In this document: positions 7,040 to 12,003 of the stretch, one piece after another
Layout of the letters: each line of letters opens with the position of its first letter
How positions within the stretch are numbered: position 1 is the first letter of the stretch
NCBI GenBank assembly: GCA_946545035.1
Contig: CAMNND010000028.1
Coordinates: 1-12,003, forward strand
DNA from: an uncultured Clostridium sp.
GTDB taxonomy: Bacteria; Bacillota; Clostridia; TANB77; CAG-508
DNA: 12,003 nucleotides
Direction of reading: 5' to 3'
Program-made: the position numbers and the translations under genes
Notes under the pieces: generated by a model
Databases searched by the model: none
Seen by the model: the letters and a program-made list of their open reading frames with translations, nothing else
Told to the model about the DNA's origin: nothing

Positions 7040-7999
7040 ATGAGCAATGATATTAATACAAGAGAATCACTTATAAAGATAAAAGTAATAGGAGCAGGTG
7101 GAGGAGGAAGCAATGCAGTTAATAGAATGATAACTGATGAAGTTGAAAATGTTGATTTCATCGTTGTTGATACTAATGCTGTATCAGCTGCTAAATCAAA
7201 GGCTCCATGTATAATTCAAATTGGTGAAAATGAAGCACAAGGAATTGGTGCTGGTGCTAGTCCTGAAGTTGGAAAAAGGTCTGCAGAGGAAAATATAGAA
7301 GAAATTAAGTCACAATTAATAAATACCGATTTGTTATTCTTAACAGCTGGAATGGGTGGAGGAACAGGAACTGGTGCTTTACCGGTTATTGCTGAAGTGG
7401 CTCGTGAAATGGATATACTAACAATCGGAATTGTTACAAGACCATTTAAGTTTGAAGGAAGAACAAGAGCAAATAATGCTGATGAAGGTATTAAGAAATT
7501 AAAAGAGCAAGTTAATTCTTTAATTGTTGTTGATAATGACAAGTTATTAAAGATGAGCAAAGAAGAAATAACAATGCTTAATGCTTTTAAACAGGCAGAT
7601 AATATTTTAAAACAAGGTATTGTTGGAATTACAGACATATTAACAACAGCTGGAGAAATCAATATAGATTTTGCAGATATATCAACAATATTAAATATAA
7701 AAGGTCAAGCTTATATGGGAATCGGAAGCGCTTCAGGAAATGATGCTCTTTCTATTGCAACTCATAAAGCAATTGAAAACCCATTAACAACAGTTAGAAT
7801 AAATGGAGCTAAGGGAGTTATCTTTAATGTACAAGGAAGTAGAGAATTATCTCTTGCTGAGATTAATAGTAGTGTTTCAATCATTAATGATATTGTTGAT
7901 GAAGAAGCAAATATTATATTTGGTACAGTTATAAATGATGAACTTGGTGATAATGTAATTGTAACGGTTATTGCTACTGGTGTTAACGACGAAATCTAA
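7040..7999 (+). CDS. ftsZ: FtsZ family GTPase lacking the C-terminal linker and tail peptide
   Basis: This 319-residue protein contains the complete FtsZ core. It has the nucleotide-binding loop IGAGGGGSNAV (17-27), the tubulin/FtsZ signature GGGTGTG (106-112), RPFKFEGR (134-141) and the T7 catalytic loop NIDFAD (208-213, D210 and D213 present), so polymerisation-coupled GTP hydrolysis looks possible. It stops at VIATGVNDEI, where the globular domain ends. The linker and conserved C-terminal peptide that bind FtsA, SepF and other partners are missing; typical FtsZ is about 370-410 residues. The next gene starts 32 bases later, so the tail is not lost to a nearby frameshift. The start at 7040 has GGGAGGAG just upstream; the frame is open to 6902 but overlaps the ABC gene. 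The neighbours are not division genes (no ftsA, ftsQ or sigE), so this may be an extra, specialised FtsZ. Confidence 0.9.
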   Translation: MSNDINTRESLIKIKVIGAGGGGSNAVNRMITDEVENVDFIVVDTNAVSAAKSKAPCIIQIGENEAQGIGAGASPEVGKRSAEENIEEIKSQLINTDLLFLTAGMGGGTGTGALPVIAEVAREMDILTIGIVTRPFKFEGRTRANNADEGIKKLKEQVNSLIVVDNDKLLKMSKEEITMLNAFKQADNILKQGIVGITDILTTAGEINIDFADISTILNIKGQAYMGIGSASGNDALSIATHKAIENPLTTVRINGAKGVIFNVQGSRELSLAEINSSVSIINDIVDEEANIIFGTVINDELGDNVIVTVIATGVNDEI

Positions 8000-8031
8000 A
8001 GATAAAAATAAAAAAGTAAAAAGGAATAGTT

Positions 8032-9150
8032 ATGGTATATAAAAAGAAACCTATTTTAGGAAAAATAATAAGATTTATTATATTGATAGCAGTTGTTTTA
8101 TTTATTGTTGGTTGCTATAAAGTTGATTTCTTAAAGAATAATAAATATATTATTATAGCCAAACAAAAAATAAATACTACAATTGATAAAATAACGAATA
8201 GGGCGAGCGATAGTTTTGCCGCTTTGGTTGAAAATTATGAACCAGACGAATATGATGAATCTAAATATGAAGTTGAAGATTCTCAAAATAGATATTATTA
8301 TAATCAGTTGGATGAAAATGCAAAAATTATATATGCAGAGATTTTAAATAATATAGATAGAATAAAAAATGGCGAAGACAATATTCAAATATCTTCAAAA
8401 TTGTCATCTCTAGCTAATTCTGATGATATGAATACAGCTTTAATGACTACATTTCAAAATGCATGGGATGCTTTTAGAAATGATAATGTTGATGTATTTT
8501 ATATAGATGGAACCAAGATGTGCTTAGTTACCAAAACTATTAAGAGGGGAAGTCAAGTAAAGTATGAGTTCTTTATCAGTAAAGGAAATAACGCGAATTA
8601 CTTTATTGATGGATTTCATTCAAGAGCGCAAGTGGAAACAGCAGAAAAATTTGTAAAAGAAAAAGAAGATGAAATATTAAATAGCATTACAGAAAAAAAT
8701 GATTATTATAAAATCATGCATGCACATAATTGGATTGTGGAAAATGTTTCATATAATTTGGAGGAATCAAGTAATAATGCTAATTTGTATGGGGCACTTC
8801 ATGATAGAAAGGTTGTATGTGAAGGATATGCAAGATTATTTAAATCTCTAATGGATAAAATGAATATTCCATGTGTATTTGTTTCTGGTGTTGGCTATTC
8901 AGACGGAAATAGTGAAGATCATGCTTGGAATTATGTATTTTTGAAAGGCGAATGGTATGCTATTGATGCTACATGGGATGATCCAATAGTTATAGGAAAT
9001 GGAAATATTTCTCAGGATTTAAAATATAAGTATTTCCTAAGAGGTTCAAAGTTCTTTAGTGAAAGCCATGAGGAAGATGGAAAACTTGTTGAAAATGGTA
9101 TGAAATTTGAATATCCTGTGATATCGGAAGAGGATTATGTTAGAGAATAA
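8032..9150 (+). CDS. Membrane-anchored or lipoprotein transglutaminase-like protein
   Basis: This 372-residue protein begins with a basic stretch and a hydrophobic segment (about 11-28) ending IVGC, which could be a lipoprotein signal with lipidated C28 or an uncleaved anchor. An acidic, poorly conserved middle region follows. Residues about 222-318 form a transglutaminase-like core with a Cys-His-Asp triad: C263 in VCEGYA, H297 in DHAWN and D312 in IDATWDDP. Such domains in bacteria act as proteases, cross-linkers or peptidases at the cell surface; the reaction here is unknown. Just 32 bases separate it from the FtsZ-like gene and no promoter or terminator lies between, so the two are probably co-transcribed. 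The ATG at 8032 follows AAAAGGA. Confidence 0.82.
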   Translation: MVYKKKPILGKIIRFIILIAVVLFIVGCYKVDFLKNNKYIIIAKQKINTTIDKITNRASDSFAALVENYEPDEYDESKYEVEDSQNRYYYNQLDENAKIIYAEILNNIDRIKNGEDNIQISSKLSSLANSDDMNTALMTTFQNAWDAFRNDNVDVFYIDGTKMCLVTKTIKRGSQVKYEFFISKGNNANYFIDGFHSRAQVETAEKFVKEKEDEILNSITEKNDYYKIMHAHNWIVENVSYNLEESSNNANLYGALHDRKVVCEGYARLFKSLMDKMNIPCVFVSGVGYSDGNSEDHAWNYVFLKGEWYAIDATWDDPIVIGNGNISQDLKYKYFLRGSKFFSESHEEDGKLVENGMKFEYPVISEEDYVRE

Positions 9151-9193
9151 ATAAAGTGATAAGATATAAGATAATAATATATATTAAATAATA

Positions 9194-9220
9194 AAAAAGA
9201 AGTCGTTAAGACTTCTTTTT
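9194..9220. terminator. Bidirectional intrinsic terminator between convergent genes
   Basis: AAAAAGAAGTC (9194-9204) pairs perfectly with GACTTCTTTTT (9210-9220) around GTTAA. A-runs and T-runs on the two flanks let it end both the plus-strand ftsZ-transglutaminase transcript and the minus-strand murC transcript, whose stop codon is at 9238. Confidence 0.88.
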
Positions 9221-9237
9221 CTGTATTTTATATAAAT

Positions 9238-10656
9238 TTAATTATATTTGTATTCAATAGCTGTTTGCTCTGGTTTATCAATAAGCATTTGAGCTAGATT
9301 TGTAATTGTTCCTGCACCAACTGTTAGAACTATATCATTGTTAATTGTATGAGATCTAATGTATCTTGCTATTTCATCAAAGTCTGACATATACATTGCT
9401 TTTCTTCCTGTTTTTTGAATTTCTGTAACTAAATCTTGTGCCGATATATCAAATGTATTCTTCTCTCTAGCTGCATATATATCAGTAATTATTATATTAT
9501 CAAAAGGTGCTAATGCTTTGGCAAAATCATGCAATAGATTTTTTGTTCTACTATATGTGTGAGGTTGGAAGATAACCCATGCATTATTATGAGCTTTTTG
9601 TTTTGTAGCTTCAGCTAAAGCTTGAATTTCTGTAGGATGATGAGCATAATCATCAAATACACTTACATTTTTATTAATTGTTCCAACGAATTCGTAACGT
9701 CTGTGAGCACCTGTAAAATTTTTAAGAGCAGATGTTATAACTTGTTTATCAATTCCATATGTATGACAAGTTGCAATACAAGCTAAAGCATTATATACAT
9801 TGTGTTTTCCTGGAACAGATAATGAAATTGTTTTATAGAAATTATTATTGAAGTATACATCGAATGTTGGAAATCCATTTCGATTAAATGATATATTACG
9901 AGCTACAAAATTTGCATTATTTGTTGTCAAACCAAATGTAACAATTCTTGAATCAGCACATTTTGACAATGTTGCACAATTTGGGTCATCACTATTAACA
10001 ACAAGCAAACCTTCTTCTGGTAATAATTTTACATATTTTTCAAAAGATGCAATAATATTTTCTAGACTACCGAAATAATCTAGATGATCATTATCAATAT
10101 TTAAAACAACTTCTGTTTTTGGATAGAAGCTTAAGAAACTTTCAACATATTCACATGCTTCTAATACGAAGTATTCACTATTACCAACTCTAGAATTTCC
10201 TTGAATTTGTTTTAGAATTGCACCAACTTGAACACTTGGATCAAGTCCTGCTTCCATAAAGCATAGGGCAATCATTGAAGTAGTAGTTGTTTTTCCATGT
10301 GTACCAGAAATACAAATTGTATCTTCAAATGCTTTAGTAATTTCTCCAAGAAAATCGGCTCTTTCGACAATAGGAATATTCATTGATTTTGCTTGAAGTA
10401 ACTCTGGATCATCATCTTTTATTGCAGCTGTATAAACTACAAGACTTGCTTTTGAAACATTATCAAAATCGTGACCGATTGTAACTGGAATACCTTTTTC
10501 TATTAATTTATCTGTAAGCTCAGATCTATTATCATCTGAACCTGTAACATGAAATCCCCAGTGCTTAAGCATTTCAGCTATACCACTCATACTTGTTCCA
10601 CCGATGCCTCTCATGTGTATATTTCTAAATAGTCTTAATTGATTTAAATTTGCCAA
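9238..10656 (-). CDS. murC: UDP-N-acetylmuramate--L-alanine ligase MurC
   Basis: MurC adds L-alanine to UDP-N-acetylmuramic acid with ATP, the first peptide step of cytoplasmic peptidoglycan precursor synthesis. The 472-residue product has the three Mur-ligase domains. The N-terminal domain holds the UDP-binding loop (MRGIGGTSMSGIAE, 15-28). The central ATPase domain has GTHGKTTTT (118-126) and NIDNDHLDY (187-195). The C-terminal domain follows FTGAHRR (314-320) and has DDYAHHPTEI (335-344), FQPHTYSRT (363-371) and VGAGTI (446-451). DDYAHHPTEI and FQPHTYSRT are typical of MurC/Mpl; a full-length match and no Mpl context favour MurC. The start is a TTG at 10656, 11 bases after AAAGGAG; the first in-frame ATG (residue 15) would cut into the UDP-binding fold. 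It is divergent from spoVG with its own promoter. Confidence 0.96.
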   Translation of the reverse strand: MANLNQLRLFRNIHMRGIGGTSMSGIAEMLKHWGFHVTGSDDNRSELTDKLIEKGIPVTIGHDFDNVSKASLVVYTAAIKDDDPELLQAKSMNIPIVERADFLGEITKAFEDTICISGTHGKTTTTSMIALCFMEAGLDPSVQVGAILKQIQGNSRVGNSEYFVLEACEYVESFLSFYPKTEVVLNIDNDHLDYFGSLENIIASFEKYVKLLPEEGLLVVNSDDPNCATLSKCADSRIVTFGLTTNNANFVARNISFNRNGFPTFDVYFNNNFYKTISLSVPGKHNVYNALACIATCHTYGIDKQVITSALKNFTGAHRRYEFVGTINKNVSVFDDYAHHPTEIQALAEATKQKAHNNAWVIFQPHTYSRTKNLLHDFAKALAPFDNIIITDIYAAREKNTFDISAQDLVTEIQKTGRKAMYMSDFDEIARYIRSHTINNDIVLTVGAGTITNLAQMLIDKPEQTAIEYKYN

Positions 10657-10701
10657 TTTAATACACGCTCCTTTGTACTGATTTCTTCATTAAACATAGC
10701 T

Positions 10702-10730
10702 ATTATATAAAATTAATTGCGATTTTTCAA
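10702..10730 (-). promoter_or_regulatory. SigA-type promoter of murC
   Basis: On the minus strand, TTGAAA (10730-10725) is followed after 17 bases by a consensus TATAAT (10707-10702). The predicted start near 10695 leaves a leader of about 39 bases that carries AAAGGAG before the TTG start. Confidence 0.78.
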
Positions 10731-10853
10731 TATAAAACAGCTAATAAATGCAAATCTTTATAACAAAAGTAGACTTTTTTTATAAGGTTTGTGCTATAAA
10801 ATAACGTAAAAAATTTTATTTTTTAATTTAAAAAAATAAAATGTAAAAAAAGA
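10731..10853. other. AT-rich region upstream of spoVG with a 12-bp palindrome
   Basis: This stretch between the murC and spoVG promoters is almost entirely A and T. It contains an inverted repeat, ATTTTATTTTTT (10813-10824) and AAAAAATAAAAT (10831-10842), spaced by 6 bases, ending 11 bases before the SigH-like -35. In B. subtilis an AT-rich box just upstream of the spoVG promoter boosts transcription and is a target of AbrB. The same layout here suggests a similar role, by inference. A weak SigA-like -10 (TATAAA, 10795-10800) lacks a good -35. Confidence 0.5.
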
Positions 10854-10878
10854 AGGAAAAAAATTTTTTTTGGAGAAT
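10854..10878 (+). promoter_or_regulatory. SigH-like promoter of spoVG
   Basis: AGGAAAA (10854-10860) and GAAT (10875-10878, in GGAGAAT) are separated by 14 bases. The B. subtilis spoVG promoter, recognised by SigH, has AGGATTT and GAAT with the same 14-base gap as I recall it. The predicted start lies near 10885. No SigA -35 sits at the right distance from the TATAAT at 10881-10886, so SigH is the better reading. Confidence 0.6.
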
Positions 10879-10885
10879 AATATAA

Positions 10886-10913
10886 TTGTACATATGAAAA
10901 GATAAATGTACAA
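10886..10913. repeat. 8-bp inverted repeat in the spoVG leader
   Basis: TTGTACAT (10886-10893) and ATGTACAA (10906-10913) are perfect inverted copies separated by 12 bases. The repeat begins at the predicted transcription start and ends 18 bases before the ribosome binding site. It could be an operator or a 5' mRNA hairpin. Confidence 0.6.
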
Positions 10914-10944
10914 AAAATTTTTAACTTTGGAAGGCGGTGCTCAA

Positions 10945-11238
10945 ATGCAAATAACAAATGTACGTTTAAACAAGACTTTAAACACAGAAAGTAAAATGAA
11001 GGCAGTAGCTTCAGTAACATTCGATAATGAATTCGTAGTTCATGGAATTAAGATTATTGATAGCCCAAAAGGATTATTTATTGCTATGCCTAGTAGAGAA
11101 AAGGCTAATGGAGAGCATAAAGATATTGCTCACCCAATCAACCAAGAAACTAGACAAAAAATCCAAGATGCTATATTTAAAGAGTATGAAGCAGTACAAG
11201 CTGAGCCAGAATCAGCAGAAGCTGCAACAGAAGAATAA
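10945..11238 (+). CDS. spoVG: Septation / sporulation regulator SpoVG
   Basis: The 97-residue protein matches SpoVG in length and in diagnostic motifs: MQITNVRLNK at the N-terminus, KAVASVTFDNEFVVHGIKII, GLFIAMPSR and DIAHPI. SpoVG is a small nucleic-acid-binding regulator that affects asymmetric septation in Bacillus, and capsule, toxin and cell-wall genes in other Bacillota. The C-terminal tail (about 83-97) is acidic and variable, as usual. The start at 10945 is chosen because AAGGCGGTG (10931-10939), one mismatch from the ideal ribosome binding site, lies 5 bases upstream and the family begins exactly here; the frame is open to 10906. It stands alone between its SigH-like promoter and a terminator; purR, glmU and prs, frequent neighbours elsewhere, are absent. 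Confidence 0.96.
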   Translation: MQITNVRLNKTLNTESKMKAVASVTFDNEFVVHGIKIIDSPKGLFIAMPSREKANGEHKDIAHPINQETRQKIQDAIFKEYEAVQAEPESAEAATEE

Positions 11239-11243
11239 AAAAT

Positions 11244-11273
11244 AAAAAAAGAAGCAGTTTTGCTTCTTTTTTT
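11244..11273. terminator. Bidirectional intrinsic terminator after spoVG
   Basis: A-run plus GAAGCA (11244-11256) pairs perfectly with TGCTTC plus T-run (11261-11273) around GTTT. The A and T flanks allow termination of spoVG on the plus strand and of the HD-domain gene, which ends at 11318, on the minus strand. Confidence 0.88.
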
Positions 11274-11317
11274 GTTATCTAAAAATTTATTTATTTTTGT
11301 TTCAATTCATTTTATTA

Positions 11318-11845
11318 TTATGGAAGATGAATTAGTAAGATAGGTAAAATAAATGTTGCAAACTTATATATTTTTTTATCATATATTTTTTTGAAAATAT
11401 ATTTATTTGTTTCTTCTAATGCGCAATATTTATCAACTAAAGTTAAAATATAAGATTCAGCATATTTAGGTGGAATAATTGTTACAGGCCACATATGCTT
11501 TAAAATTATATCTTTTTCTTTTTTATTAAAATCAAATAGGTTAGATGCTTTTTCATATGATGTTTTTGGGTGAGTAAAAGCATGAAGACCTTTTCTTCCT
11601 GGCTGACGAACTCTCCAATCATATAAGAATAAATCATGAACGAATGCAGCTCTTGCCATAGATTTTGTGTCTAAATGTAATTTCTTACAAATACAAAAAG
11701 AATAATAGGCAACAGATAGGCAGTGTTCATAACATGATGAATCACAATGTTGTCTATATTTTTTCATTTCTTGAACTGCAGGATGTTTATCCATATCTGA
11801 AATGATACTATAAAATTCTTTGTAGTTTTCAGAATTATAGTTCAT
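11318..11845 (-). CDS. HD-domain protein (predicted metal-dependent phosphohydrolase)
   Basis: This 175-residue protein has the HD-superfamily metal-binding pattern: H41 (SCYEHCLSVA), the H70-D71 doublet (AAFVHDLFLYDW) and D138 (LTLVDKYCAL), with extra histidines at 88, 92 and 117 that may complete a metal site. HD proteins hydrolyse nucleotides or other phosphate esters; the substrate here is unknown. The C-terminus ends in a hydrophobic stretch (about 162-175) that could be a membrane-contact helix. The start at 11845 is chosen because AAAGGAG lies 6-7 bases upstream and a SigA-type promoter lies just beyond; the frame is open to 11947 but that extension contains the promoter. It is a single-gene unit convergent with spoVG. 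Confidence 0.8.
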   Translation of the reverse strand: MNYNSENYKEFYSIISDMDKHPAVQEMKKYRQHCDSSCYEHCLSVAYYSFCICKKLHLDTKSMARAAFVHDLFLYDWRVRQPGRKGLHAFTHPKTSYEKASNLFDFNKKEKDIILKHMWPVTIIPPKYAESYILTLVDKYCALEETNKYIFKKIYDKKIYKFATFILPILLIHLP

Positions 11846-11878
11846 AAAATACTCCTTTAATAAATAGTCATATAATAA

Positions 11879-11907
11879 ATTATAGCTCTTAAAAAAATGA
11901 TATGCAA
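11879..11907 (-). promoter_or_regulatory. SigA-type promoter of the HD-domain gene
   Basis: On the minus strand, TTGCAT (11907-11902) is followed after 17 bases by a consensus TATAAT (11884-11879). The predicted start near 11872 leaves a leader of about 27 bases with the AAAGGAG site. Confidence 0.75.
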
Positions 11908-11938
11908 TAAAGGGAGAGCAAATAAATATAAAACAGAA

Positions 11939-11967
11939 GCACCGCAACGTATAAAACGTGCGGTGCT
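11939..11967. repeat. GC-rich inverted repeat near the right edge
   Basis: GCACCGCAACGT (11939-11950) pairs with ACGTGCGGTGC (11957-11967-region) over a short A/T-rich loop, with one bulged A: 11 base pairs. It could be a terminator for a minus-strand gene beyond the window (a weak T-rich stretch follows on that strand) or part of the control region of a plus-strand RNA. Confidence 0.55.
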
Positions 11968-12003
11968 CTGTGCTTGGAGTAGTGTTATACCTTCAGGATT
12001 CCG
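11958..12003 (+). ncRNA. Possible 5' part of a structured RNA, perhaps SRP RNA (cut by window edge)
   Basis: GC content rises sharply to about half in the last 45-60 bases, unlike any other non-coding stretch here; structured RNAs stand out this way in AT-rich genomes. GCGGTGCTCTGTGC (11960-11973) resembles the GCGGTGCCCTGTAC stretch of B. subtilis SRP RNA, and the final TTCAGGATTCCG is reminiscent of the CAGG-CCGG segment before the SRP tetraloop, though not identical. The decisive downstream half lies outside the window. A TATAAA at 11950-11955 could be its -10, but no -35 is seen. The exact 5' end is a guess. Confidence 0.35.

Noticed and set aside
7216..7662. Long minus-strand open frame opposite ftsZ, and similar frames opposite the CNNM, ABC and murC genes
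   Set aside because: They are antisense shadows of well-identified genes, without ribosome binding sites or recognisable domains.
10360..10372. TTCGACA, the reverse of the 0A-box TGTCGAA
   Set aside because: It lies inside the murC coding sequence, and a 7-base match is expected about once by chance in 12 kb on both strands.
11846..11947. N-terminal extension of the HD-domain frame
   Set aside because: It contains the TTGCAT-17-TATAAT promoter, and a good ribosome binding site precedes the internal ATG at 11845.
11857..12003. Minus-strand frame open from the right edge
   Set aside because: It crosses the HD-gene promoter and the GC-rich hairpin, and its last part has no coding character; it is more likely an accidental open frame opposite an RNA.

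Overview
The window is about 30% GC, with TTG starts, strong AGGAGG-type ribosome binding sites and many hairpin-plus-T-run terminators. It carries spoVG behind a promoter resembling SigH promoters, a Spo0A-type regulator, and murC. This points to a low-GC, probably spore-forming Clostridia chromosome (Bacillota). I see no transposase, integrase, CRISPR array, phage gene or tRNA. A structured RNA may begin at the right edge.

Left region (1-1740): a bidirectional terminator closes a minus-strand gene for a Spo0A-family protein. Its receiver domain is degenerate and its recognition helix is altered. Divergent from it is a two-gene operon for a sigma-region-4-like protein (141 aa) and a sigma-region-2-like protein (71 aa). 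Order and sizes resemble SigO/RsoA of Bacillus subtilis and Orf7/Orf8 of Tn916. A terminator follows.

Middle region (1740-9220), all on the plus strand: a CNNM/CorC-type membrane protein; a short transcription unit with promoter, ribosome binding site, 39-codon ORF and terminator; two half-size ABC exporters that form a textbook asymmetric heterodimer; a short FtsZ without a C-terminal tail, with its own SigA-type promoter; and a membrane-anchored or lipoprotein transglutaminase-like protein, followed by a bidirectional terminator. The 39-codon ORF plus terminator ahead of the exporter pair resembles the bmrB-bmrC-bmrD arrangement, in which a leader ORF controls the transporter by attenuation. 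This is the most interesting regulatory hypothesis here.

Right region (9220-12003): murC on the minus strand and spoVG on the plus strand are divergent, separated by an AT-rich control region with a SigA-type promoter for murC and a SigH-like promoter for spoVG. A convergent minus-strand HD-domain protein gene with a clear SigA-type promoter follows. The last 60 bases are unusually GC-rich and may be the 5' part of a structured RNA, possibly SRP RNA.

Together the genes suggest envelope, division and developmental functions: peptidoglycan precursor synthesis, an FtsZ variant, a cell-surface transglutaminase fold, SpoVG and a Spo0A relative. Functions of the divergent paralogues and small proteins are inferred from sequence only.
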